Assembly: GCA_012517325.1 (NCBI GenBank)
Contig: JAAYVF010000093.1
Span: forward strand, 1-39,706
Length of the DNA stretch: 39,706 nt
Source of the DNA: Myxococcales bacterium
Lineage (GTDB): Bacteria > Lernaellota > Lernaellaia > Lernaellales > Lernaellaceae
Direction of reading: 5' to 3'
Each line of letters opens with the position of its first letter. The first letter of the stretch is position 1. The notes beneath the pieces are model-generated. The model ran no database searches and had not been told where the DNA came from. It worked only from the letters and a program-made list of their open reading frames with translations. Shown here piece after piece: positions 33,130 to 39,706 of the stretch. The translations under genes and the position numbers were made by a program.

Positions 33130-34680
33130 ATGGACGAACGGACATCCTTGGAAAAGTTGCGGGAAATGAACACGCTGGCCCTGTTGGGCGGTGGGGCGGA
33201 ACGGATCGCGAAGCAGCACGCCGCCGGCAAGCTGACGGCGCGCGAGCGACTGGAAAAGCTTTTCGACCCGGGCACGTTCCGCGAACTGGACCGCTTCGTG
33301 GTGCATCGCTGCCACGATTTCGGCATGGAGAAGCAGCCCGTCCTCGGCGACGCGGTCGTCACCGGCTACGGCCTCGTCAACGGCCGGACGGTTTTCGCCT
33401 TCGCCCAGGATTTCACGGTGTTCGGCGGCAGCCTGTCGCGGGTGGTCGCGGACAAAATCTGCAAGGCGATGGACCTGTCGCTGCAGAACGGCGCGCCGTT
33501 CGTCGGCTTGTGCGATTCGGGCGGCGCCCGCGTGCAGGAAGGCGTGGACAGCCTGGCCGGATACGGCGATATCTTTTTGCATAATACGCTGGCCTCGGGC
33601 GTCGTGCCGCAGATCAGCGTCATCATGGGGCCGTGCGCGGGCGGCGCGGTGTACAGCCCGGCGATCACCGATTTCGTGTTCATGGTCGATCGCACCAGCC
33701 ACATGTTCATCACCGGGCCGAACGTCATCGAAACGGTCACCGGCGAAAAGGTGAGTATGGACCAGTTGGGCGGCGCGGCGACCCACACGGCGGTGAGCGG
33801 GGTGGCGCACTTCGCCTATCCGGATGATGCGTCCTGCCTGGCCGGGGTGCGGCGGCTGCTCGGATACTTCCCCAGCAACAACACCGAGGACGCGCCGGTC
33901 TACCAGACGGCCGATCCGCCCGATCGCGAATCGCCCGAACTCGAAACGCTGGTGCCGGCCAATCCGAACCTCCCTTACGACGTGCACGAGATCATCGCGC
34001 GGGTCGTCGACGGCGGAACGTTCGTGGAAGTGCACGCGGCGTACGCCGGCAACCTGGTGGTCGGTTACGCGACGCTGGGCGGGCGCAGCGTGGGCATCGT
34101 CGCCAACAACCCGGCGGTCAAGGCGGGGTGTCTGGATCTCGAAGCCAGCATGAAGGGCGCGCGGTTCGTGCGCTGCTGCGACTGCTTCAATATCCCGATC
34201 CTGACGTTTTGCGACGTGCCCGGCTTCTTGCCGGGGGTGCAGCAGGAATACGGCGGCATCATCAAGCACGGCGCCAAGATGATCTACGCCTACGCCGAGG
34301 CCACGGTGCCGAAGATCACCCTCGTTTTGCGCAAGGCCTACGGCGGCGCCTATATCGTCATGGGTTCCAAGCAACTGCGGGCCGACATCAACTACAGCTA
34401 TCCGGGCGCCGAGGTCGCGGTGATGGGGCCGGAAGGCGCGGTCAACGTCGTCTTTAAAAAGCAGATCGACCAGGCCGCCGATCCCAAGGCCGAGCGCGAA
34501 AAACTGATTCGCGAATACCGCGAAAAATTCGCCAATCCCGTCGTGGCGGCCGGACTGGGCTACCTCGACGAGGTGATCGAACCGCGCCAGACGCGCCGGA
34601 AACTGTACGAGGCGCTGCTGCTGTTGCGCAACAAACACGACACGTTGCCGCCGAAAAAACACGGCAATATCCCCCTCTGA
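33130..34680 (+). CDS. acyl-CoA carboxylase carboxyltransferase subunit
   Basis: A 516-residue biotin-dependent carboxyltransferase beta subunit of the propionyl-CoA/methylmalonyl-CoA type. Motifs: AAGKLTARERLEKLFD at the N-terminus, SGGARVQEGV and GPCAGGAVYSPA in the first crotonase-like half, then DVPGFLPGVQQEYGGIIKHGAKMIYAYAEA and RKAYGGAYIVMGSK in the second. Length fits PccB/MmdA. It carboxylates an acyl-CoA with carboxybiotin, or works in reverse with a decarboxylase. The biotin carrier and biotin carboxylase are not in the window. GTG at 33124 is also possible, but GAGG at 33121-33124 is a ribosome-binding site placed for the ATG at 33130. Confidence 0.9.
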   Translation: MDERTSLEKLREMNTLALLGGGAERIAKQHAAGKLTARERLEKLFDPGTFRELDRFVVHRCHDFGMEKQPVLGDAVVTGYGLVNGRTVFAFAQDFTVFGGSLSRVVADKICKAMDLSLQNGAPFVGLCDSGGARVQEGVDSLAGYGDIFLHNTLASGVVPQISVIMGPCAGGAVYSPAITDFVFMVDRTSHMFITGPNVIETVTGEKVSMDQLGGAATHTAVSGVAHFAYPDDASCLAGVRRLLGYFPSNNTEDAPVYQTADPPDRESPELETLVPANPNLPYDVHEIIARVVDGGTFVEVHAAYAGNLVVGYATLGGRSVGIVANNPAVKAGCLDLEASMKGARFVRCCDCFNIPILTFCDVPGFLPGVQQEYGGIIKHGAKMIYAYAEATVPKITLVLRKAYGGAYIVMGSKQLRADINYSYPGAEVAVMGPEGAVNVVFKKQIDQAADPKAEREKLIREYREKFANPVVAAGLGYLDEVIEPRQTRRKLYEALLLLRNKHDTLPPKKHGNIPL

Positions 34681-34696
34681 AAGCGAAAGGAAAACG

Positions 34697-35698
34697 ATGC
34701 GTCCGTTAGCCGTCGTGATTCTGGCCGCGGGCAAGGGCACGCGGATGAAGTCCGCGCTCGCCAAGGTGTTGCACGAGGTTTGCGGCAAACCGCTGATCTA
34801 TTACCCGGTGCGCCTGGCCCGCCAACTGAAGGCCACGCGGATCGTGGCGATCGTCGGCCACCAGGCCGAGGCGGTGCGCGCCGCCGTGCGAGCCGAATTC
34901 CCGGCCGCGTCAATCGACTTCGCCCTGCAGCGCACCCAGGAAGGCACGGGCCATGCCGTCCTGCAGGCCAAGTCGGCCCTGCGCGGCTTCGACGGCGACG
35001 TGCTGATTCTCTCCGGCGACGTTCCGCTGCTGCGGCTGGAAACGGCGCGGGCCATCGTGGCGCAGCATCGCCGCACGAAAAGCGATCTGACGAGCATGAC
35101 GACCCGGCTCGACGATCCGACCGGCTACGGCCGCTGCCTGACCGACGAGGCGGGCCGCCTGGTCCGCGTGGTCGAGCAGAAGGACGCCGACGAGGAACAG
35201 CAGAAAATTCAGGTCGTCAACGCCGGTTTTTACGTCGCCAACGCCAAGACCTTGTGGGCTACGCTGGCCCGCATCGGCAAAAACAACGCCCAGGGCGAAA
35301 TGTACCTGACCGACGCGATCGAAATCGCCGGCCACCTGGGCAAGAAGGTGCTGCCGTTCCGCCTGGCGGAACCGTGGCAGATCCTCGGCGTCAACAGCCG
35401 CGCCGATTTGGCCGAAGCGGCGCGGATCCTGCGCCGGGCCCTCAACGCCGGGTGGATGAAAAGCGGCGTGACGATGATCGACCCGGAGACGACCTACCTC
35501 GATTGGGACGTGCGCGTCGGGCCCGACACCGTGATCGAGCCGGGCGCGGTGCTGTTGGGGCGAACGAAAATCGGCGCCGGCTGCCGGATCGGCCAGGGCG
35601 CGCGTTTGACCGACGTGACCGCGGGCGCGGGGGCCGTTCTCGGCCCGTACGTCGTGCTGCAAGGTATGCGCGTGGAAGCGGGCGAAGTCATCGACTGA
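34697..35698 (+). CDS. glmU: GlmU-like UDP-GlcNAc pyrophosphorylase with short beta-helix
   Basis: A 333-residue protein. The N-terminal pyrophosphorylase domain is complete: LAAGKGTRMKS, GTGHAVLQAK, LSGDVPLL, GYGRCLTD, VVNAGFYV and GEMYLTDAI. It makes UDP-GlcNAc from UTP and GlcNAc 1-phosphate. The left-handed beta-helix (GVTMIDPETTYLDWDVRVGPDTVIEPG...) stops after only a few coils, so the acetyltransferase residues of the 456-residue GlmU, which lie beyond residue 330, are absent. Acetylation of GlcN 1-phosphate must come from another protein. A clear GAAAGGAAAA site precedes the ATG; glmS follows 15 bp later. Confidence 0.88.
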   Translation: MRPLAVVILAAGKGTRMKSALAKVLHEVCGKPLIYYPVRLARQLKATRIVAIVGHQAEAVRAAVRAEFPAASIDFALQRTQEGTGHAVLQAKSALRGFDGDVLILSGDVPLLRLETARAIVAQHRRTKSDLTSMTTRLDDPTGYGRCLTDEAGRLVRVVEQKDADEEQQKIQVVNAGFYVANAKTLWATLARIGKNNAQGEMYLTDAIEIAGHLGKKVLPFRLAEPWQILGVNSRADLAEAARILRRALNAGWMKSGVTMIDPETTYLDWDVRVGPDTVIEPGAVLLGRTKIGAGCRIGQGARLTDVTAGAGAVLGPYVVLQGMRVEAGEVID

Positions 35699-35713
35699 AG
35701 AAGGATCAAGCAG

Positions 35714-37543
35714 ATGTGCGGCATCATCGGTTATATCGGTCCGCGCAACCCGACCCAGGTGTTGCTCGACGGTTTGAAACGGTTGGAATATCGCGGCTAC
35801 GACTCGGCCGGCATGGCGTTGCTCGTTGACGGCCGCGTCCGCATCCGCCGCAGCGTCGGCAAGCTGCGGAACCTGGAACAGATGATGCACGACGATCCGC
35901 TGGAAGGCACCCAGGGGATCGGCCACACGCGCTGGGCGACGCACGGCAAGCCGTCGATCGTCAACGCCCACCCGCACAAAGTGGGGCCGATCAGCCTGGT
36001 GCACAACGGCATCATCGAAAACCACACCGCGCTGGCCAAGGAATTGCTGGCGGGCGGCGCGCAAATCCAATCCGAAACCGACACCGAAATCGTCGCTCAC
36101 TTGATCGCCCGCGAGGTGGAAAGCGGGGCCGATTTGATCGCGGCGGTCCGGCGGGCGATCGTTCGTCTGGAGGGCGCCTATGCCTTCGTCGTGCAGAGCA
36201 CGGCGGAGCCCGGCAAGCTGATCGGGGCACGCAAGGGCAGCCCGCTGGTCGTCGGCTACGGCGAGGGCGAATCCTTCGTGGCCAGCGACATCCAGGCGCT
36301 GGTCGCTTACACGAAGCGGGTCGATTTTCTCAATGACGAAGAGTTGGCGCTGATCGAGGCGGACCGCGTTTCGATCTTCGACGGCGCCGGCAACCTGCTG
36401 CAACGCCAGGCGAAAACGGTCAGTTGGAACCCGATCGACATCGAGAAGAGCGGCCACAAACACTTCATGCATAAGGAAATTTACGAACAGCCGCGCGCGA
36501 TCATCGACAGCCTCGAGGACAGTTTCGACCCCGGGCAGGGCTCGTTCTATTTCATCGAACAGGCCTTCGACATGGCGGCTTTCGCCCGCTTCAAACGCCT
36601 GGCAATGGTCGCCTGCGGCACCGCCTATCACGCCTGTCTGGTCGGTAAGACCTTCATCGAACAACTGGCCGGCCTGCCGTGCGAGGTGGACGTCGCCTCC
36701 GAATTCCGTTATCGCGAACCGGTGGTCGGCCCGGACACCTTGCTGGTCGTGGTCAGCCAGTCGGGCGAAACCGCCGATACCCTGGCCGCGATGCGTGAAG
36801 CCCAGCGGCGCGGCGCCGCCACCCTGGCGATCGTCAACATGCCCAATTCGACTATCGCCCGCGAGGCCGACGGCGTGGTCTTCACGCATGCCGGGCCGGA
36901 AATCGGCGTCGCCTCGACCAAGGCCTTCACGGCGCAATTGGTCGTGCTGTACGTGCTCGCCGTGCAGTTCGCCCGGGCCTACGGCCGGTTGAACGTCGAC
37001 GATGCCGAGGAACGGTTGCGCGCCCTGGCGCGGGTGCCGGGGCAAATGGAGGAAATCCTCGCGCAGGAAGAAAAAATCCGCCGCATCGCGCGCGAGTTCC
37101 AGCACATGAAGGGCTTTTTGTTCCTCGGCCGCGGCCCCTGCTATCCGATCGCGCTGGAAGGGGCGCTCAAGCTGAAGGAAATCAGCTACCTGCATGCCGA
37201 AGGCTATGCCGCCGGCGAAATGAAACACGGGCCGATCGCCTTGATCGACGAAAAGATGCTGGTGCTCGGCCTGATTCCCCGCGGACCGCTGCGCCAGAAG
37301 ATGATGTCGAACCTGCAGGAAGTCCGAGCCCGCGAAGGGAAAGTGGTCGCCGTGATCGAAGGCGCCGAGGAACCGCCCGCCGGCATCGCCGACGCGATCA
37401 TCCGCGTGCCGGAGACCGATCCGCTGATCGTGCCGCTCCTGATGGTGTTACCGCTGCAGTTGCTCGCGTACCACGTCGCCGATCTGCTCGGCACCGACGT
37501 GGATCAGCCGCGCAACCTGGCCAAGTCGGTCACGGTGGAGTAA
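35714..37543 (+). CDS. glmS: glutamine-fructose-6-phosphate aminotransferase
   Basis: A 609-residue enzyme that makes glucosamine 6-phosphate from fructose 6-phosphate and glutamine, the first step to UDP-GlcNAc. The N-terminal Ntn glutaminase begins MCGIIGYIG (Cys2 nucleophile), with GHTRWATHGKPS and HNGIIEN; two SIS domains follow with VACGTAYHA, SQSGETADT, STKAFTAQ, GRGPCYPIALEGALKLKEISY and the C-terminal RNLAKSVTVE. Full length, all motifs in place. It follows the GlmU-like gene by 15 bp, and no glmS ribozyme-like leader fits into that gap. Confidence 0.97.
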   Translation: MCGIIGYIGPRNPTQVLLDGLKRLEYRGYDSAGMALLVDGRVRIRRSVGKLRNLEQMMHDDPLEGTQGIGHTRWATHGKPSIVNAHPHKVGPISLVHNGIIENHTALAKELLAGGAQIQSETDTEIVAHLIAREVESGADLIAAVRRAIVRLEGAYAFVVQSTAEPGKLIGARKGSPLVVGYGEGESFVASDIQALVAYTKRVDFLNDEELALIEADRVSIFDGAGNLLQRQAKTVSWNPIDIEKSGHKHFMHKEIYEQPRAIIDSLEDSFDPGQGSFYFIEQAFDMAAFARFKRLAMVACGTAYHACLVGKTFIEQLAGLPCEVDVASEFRYREPVVGPDTLLVVVSQSGETADTLAAMREAQRRGAATLAIVNMPNSTIAREADGVVFTHAGPEIGVASTKAFTAQLVVLYVLAVQFARAYGRLNVDDAEERLRALARVPGQMEEILAQEEKIRRIAREFQHMKGFLFLGRGPCYPIALEGALKLKEISYLHAEGYAAGEMKHGPIALIDEKMLVLGLIPRGPLRQKMMSNLQEVRAREGKVVAVIEGAEEPPAGIADAIIRVPETDPLIVPLLMVLPLQLLAYHVADLLGTDVDQPRNLAKSVTVE

Positions 37544-37577
37544 GGGCGGCGCGTTACGGCCGACGGGAAACCGCGGT

Positions 37578-39119
37578 TCATTTCATCGTTTCAATCATCA
37601 CGCTGTGCCGGGCGATTTGCCGATTCGCCTCGATCGACGCCACCTGACGCGCCTCGTTCCACGTGTAGCTCCCTTCGCCGTCGGGATCGGAACAGGTGAG
37701 GATGAAACCGCCGGGGAAGTGGCGGCGGGGAATGTAGATTTCCGTCGGGCCGGTCGCCACCGGGTTTTCGGTCCAGACCAGGGTGAAAATCCCGGCGTCA
37801 GGATCGAAGGCGAAACTTTCGGGGTAGCCCGCCGTTTTTTGCGGGTAGGGCCGGGATACCGCGTCCAGCACCCAGGCACGCTCGTTGCCGTCCGGGTCGA
37901 GCAAGCCCACGTTGTCGTCCTTGTTGTAAACCCAGTATGACCAGCTCGCCAGATGTTCGTCGAGCAGGCGCGTCGCATCGCGCATGTATTGTTCGTGATT
38001 CACCGTTTGGCCGTTGAAGAGCGCCCACTCGCCGACCCAGACCGGCGCCGCCATGCGTCTGGCCGTGCGATCGATCGCGTCCAGGACGAATTCGATTTCG
38101 AGCGGCAGGCCTAGGTAAACGCTCAATATCACCGAGACGAACGGGTACAGGTGCGGCCCGTAGGAGACGTTGGGCACGTCTGGCAACCCCAGGTGGCACG
38201 GCAGACCGGCGCCCACCGCGCCCGCCGGTTCGACGAAAAACCAGGCGTCCTCGTCGTCAGTCCGCATGGCCGTCGCCAGGTTGCGGTAAAAAGGCTCCAG
38301 GGCGAAGCGGTCGAAGACGAAGAGCGGCAGATAGGTTCCGAAGAAAGGCTCGTTCATCAAGTCGTAGCCGAGTACGGCCGGTTCGTCCGCGTACCGCTTT
38401 GCGAGGTGGGACCACATCGCGACGTAGGCGTCTTGCACGCCGTTCCTGTTGCGCCAGAAATTGTTGAAGGCCGCCACCAGCGCGGGCTGCAAATAATTGA
38501 GATACCACGGCTCCCACGGGACGTAGGTCAGGCCGTTGTCCTCCGTGGCCCAGGCCGGCGCCCCGTCGCCGTTGAATTTCTCGCCGTACAGATCCTGGTG
38601 CATGTCGAGGATGACCGCGATGCCGCGCTCACGGCACCAGGCGATCCGTTCGTCGAGCTGTTCCAGAAAAGTCTCGTTGTAGACGCCCGGCTCGGGTTCG
38701 ACCGCGGCCCAGACGATGCCCAGCCGGATGGAGTTGAAGCCCCATTCGACCAGGCGGTCGTAATCGGCCTCGGTGTGCCACGAAATGTAAGGATCGCGTT
38801 GCTGAATGATCTGCACTCCGTGATAAAGCGCGACGCGACCCTGGGCGTCGAAGAACCACTCCCGCTCAGGTTCAATGGAAGTGTCGTCGTCGGTGGAATC
38901 GTCGTTGTCATTGTCATCGTCGTCGTCGGCGACGGAGTCGTCGTTGTCGTCGTCATCCGCGCTGTCATTGTCGTCGTCGGTGGAATCGTCATTGTCATTG
39001 TCATTGTCATCGTCGTCCGCCTGATCTTCTTCCGCGGTTGAATCGGAGTCGTCGTCGCAGCCGAACAGCGCAACGATCGCGAGCACGGTCAGCAAATAAA
39101 GAAAAGGAAGTTTCTTCAT
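37578..39119 (-). CDS. GH5 family glycoside hydrolase lipoprotein
   Basis: A 513-residue predicted lipoprotein (AIVALFGC, lipid Cys21) with an Asp/Asn/Ser linker (about 22-81) and a GH5-type catalytic domain. Catalytic residues visible: acid/base Glu257 in GYDLMNEPF and nucleophile Glu364 in VWVGEWAL; DMHQDLYG and NSIRLGIVWAAVEPEPG are typical of the endoglycosylceramidase-like branch. A C-terminal beta-domain from about residue 430 also occurs in that branch. It may cleave a glycosidic bond at the cell surface, but specificity (glucosylceramide, cellulose-like or other) is unproven. It follows the AgmX-like gene by 18 bp. Confidence 0.85.
   Translation of the reverse strand: MKKLPFLYLLTVLAIVALFGCDDDSDSTAEEDQADDDDNDNDNDDSTDDDNDSADDDDNDDSVADDDDDNDNDDSTDDDTSIEPEREWFFDAQGRVALYHGVQIIQQRDPYISWHTEADYDRLVEWGFNSIRLGIVWAAVEPEPGVYNETFLEQLDERIAWCRERGIAVILDMHQDLYGEKFNGDGAPAWATEDNGLTYVPWEPWYLNYLQPALVAAFNNFWRNRNGVQDAYVAMWSHLAKRYADEPAVLGYDLMNEPFFGTYLPLFVFDRFALEPFYRNLATAMRTDDEDAWFFVEPAGAVGAGLPCHLGLPDVPNVSYGPHLYPFVSVILSVYLGLPLEIEFVLDAIDRTARRMAAPVWVGEWALFNGQTVNHEQYMRDATRLLDEHLASWSYWVYNKDDNVGLLDPDGNERAWVLDAVSRPYPQKTAGYPESFAFDPDAGIFTLVWTENPVATGPTEIYIPRRHFPGGFILTCSDPDGEGSYTWNEARQVASIEANRQIARHSVMIETMK
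38877..39056 (-). repeat. Asp/Asn-rich trinucleotide repeat encoding a linker
   Basis: GAC/GAT/AAC-type codons (seen as GTC/ATC/GTT on the plus strand) recur for about 180 bp, encoding roughly 60 residues of Asp with Asn, Ser and Thr right after the lipidation site of the GH5 protein. The unit DDDDND...DDST occurs about three times, consistent with replication slippage. Confidence 0.8.
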
Positions 39120-39137
39120 GGAGGGTCGCGTTGCCGG

Positions 39138-39542
39138 TTACTTTTTCGTCGCGGTGAAATTGAAGATGTTGTCGAAATACACCGACTCGGAATGCGATGG
39201 CCAGGTCTTGGCCAGCAACAAATCCTGAATGCACTTCGTGACGGTTTCGTTCTTCAAGGTATCCTGGCGCGCCTCGACCGAGCGGGTCGCGCCGGATTTT
39301 TCGATGGTCACGCGCAGTTCCAGCTTGCCTTGCAAACCCGGTTGTTTCGCCAATTCTTTTGAATAGCAGGCGAGGATGTCGTTCATCGAGCGATTGAGGG
39401 CGAGTTGGTAGCGGCGGCCGTCGAGCGAATCGATATCGATTTGCGTCGGCTTGTCCGCCGGCGCCGGCTTTTCCTCGGCGAAACCGAAAAACGGCAACAG
39501 ACTCGCGGCGGCGAATACGAGGAGGATGAAAACCTTGCGCAT
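39138..39542 (-). CDS. exported AgmX/PglI C-terminal domain protein
   Basis: A 134-residue exported protein with a signal peptide (residues 1-22, FFGFAEE) and one AgmX/PglI-type domain, related in fold to the TonB C-terminus: MNDILACYSKELAKQPGLQGKLELRVTIEKSGATRSVEA followed by VTKCIQDLLLAKTWP. Two Cys, one in each part, are at the positions usual for the family. It lacks the long N-terminal part of AgmX, so it is a stand-alone domain. GGGGGAAAG precedes the ATG, which I prefer to an upstream in-frame start giving an unlikely N-terminus. GH5 follows in the same direction. Confidence 0.82.
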   Translation of the reverse strand: MRKVFILLVFAAASLLPFFGFAEEKPAPADKPTQIDIDSLDGRRYQLALNRSMNDILACYSKELAKQPGLQGKLELRVTIEKSGATRSVEARQDTLKNETVTKCIQDLLLAKTWPSHSESVYFDNIFNFTATKK

Positions 39543-39575
39543 CGCTTTCCCCCGGATGGTCGAAACGATGGCGGT

Positions 39576-39605
39576 ATTATGGCCTTGAATGAAGGAATAT
39601 CTCAA
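39576..39605 (-). promoter_or_regulatory. candidate promoter of the AgmX-GH5 pair
   Basis: On the minus strand TTGAGA (39605-39600) is followed after 18 bp by CATAAT (39581-39576), each one mismatch from consensus. The leader to the ATG at 39542 is about 30 bases. It lies in the short gap after the next gene's stop (39626-39628). Confidence 0.45.
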
Positions 39606-39625
39606 GAGCGGGACGAATCGGCGTT

Positions 39626-39706
39626 TCAGCGCACGCGCAGCGGCACACCCAGGCTTTCTTCAGCCAGCCGGCGGGCAGCCGCCACATTCAGGCCGGGAAC
39701 CTCCAC
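39626..39706 (-). CDS. 3' end of an unidentified gene
   Basis: The last 81 bases encode 26 residues and a TGA stop on the minus strand: an open frame running off the window edge, with VEVPGLNVAAARRLAEE as its most readable part. Codon use (GC-rich third positions) fits a real gene. The VPGL...A..LA pattern could be a helix-hairpin-helix or similar C-terminal motif, but the fragment is too short to name. Confidence 0.5.
   Translation of the reverse strand: MEVPGLNVAAARRLAEESLGVPLRVR

Noticed and set aside
33082-34788. 568-codon minus-strand frame opposite the carboxyltransferase gene
   Set aside because: Antisense shadow of a conserved gene; no ribosome-binding site and composition typical of reversed GC-rich codons.
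35699-35713. glmS ribozyme or riboswitch
   Set aside because: Only 15 bp separate the GlmU-like stop and the glmS ATG, far too short for the ribozyme.
34910-37228. Very long open frame (772 codons) on the minus strand across glmU and glmS
   Set aside because: It lies antisense to two clearly conserved genes; high G+C gives few stops in the antisense frame. Its translation is low-complexity and has no domain pattern.

Overview
The window is a GC-rich (roughly two-thirds G+C by eye), gene-dense stretch of a Gram-negative bacterial chromosome. Outer-membrane traits (an OmpA-type lipoprotein with calcium-binding type-3 repeats, a beta-barrel, an RfaE2-type LPS heptose enzyme), an AgmX/PglI-type TonB-like domain, a lipoprotein with an Asp/Asn linker, and a Qrc-like respiratory module all fit the former Deltaproteobacteria and relatives (Myxococcota, Desulfobacterota, Bradymonadales- or Lernaellota-like lineages). 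This placement is an inference from gene content. No rRNA, tRNA, CRISPR array, integrase or complete insertion sequence was seen.

Layout. 1-1178: an edge region with an exact 68-bp tandem duplication and an AT-rich orphan gene, compositionally unlike everything else. 1179-7673 (minus): a compact run in the order cytidylate kinase, TPR membrane protein, sirtuin, nitroreductase, glucose-6-phosphate isomerase, metallophosphoesterase, RqcH-like NFACT protein. 7791-10189 (plus): DUF192 protein, SHOCT lipoprotein, serine hydrolase, facing an MBL hydrolase (10207-10968, minus). 11119-13961: a GH35 glycosidase coupled to an unknown protein.

14109-26260 is the centrepiece: thirteen same-strand genes, overlapping or 1-14 bp apart, behind one good sigma70-type promoter. 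They encode a Tat-exported NHL protein, a small membrane protein, an internally duplicated transporter, a 50-residue membrane protein, a dicluster ferredoxin, a NosR/RnfG-like FMN-domain and Fe-S membrane protein, a four-cluster Fe-S protein, an NrfD-like quinone-site subunit, a molybdopterin-oxidoreductase-fold protein with no visible metal ligand, a membrane-anchored heptaheme cytochrome c, an HdrC-like tail-anchored Fe-S protein, and the Fe-S and flavoprotein subunits of a fumarate reductase/succinate dehydrogenase-type enzyme. My reading is a Qrc/alternative-complex-III-like quinone module joined to a fumarate/succinate enzyme that has no FrdC/D-type anchor, together with its own candidate carboxylate transporter. 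The direction of electron flow cannot be read from sequence.

26262-39706: a two-domain thioredoxin-like lipoprotein (minus), an SCP2 protein, a YjbQ protein and an FGE-like protein (plus); an envelope cluster (minus: beta-barrel, small lipoprotein, OmpA lipoprotein, RfaE2); a biosynthetic operon (plus: acyl-CoA carboxyltransferase, a GlmU lacking most of its acetyltransferase domain, GlmS); then a GH5 lipoprotein, an AgmX-like protein and the tail of one more gene (minus).
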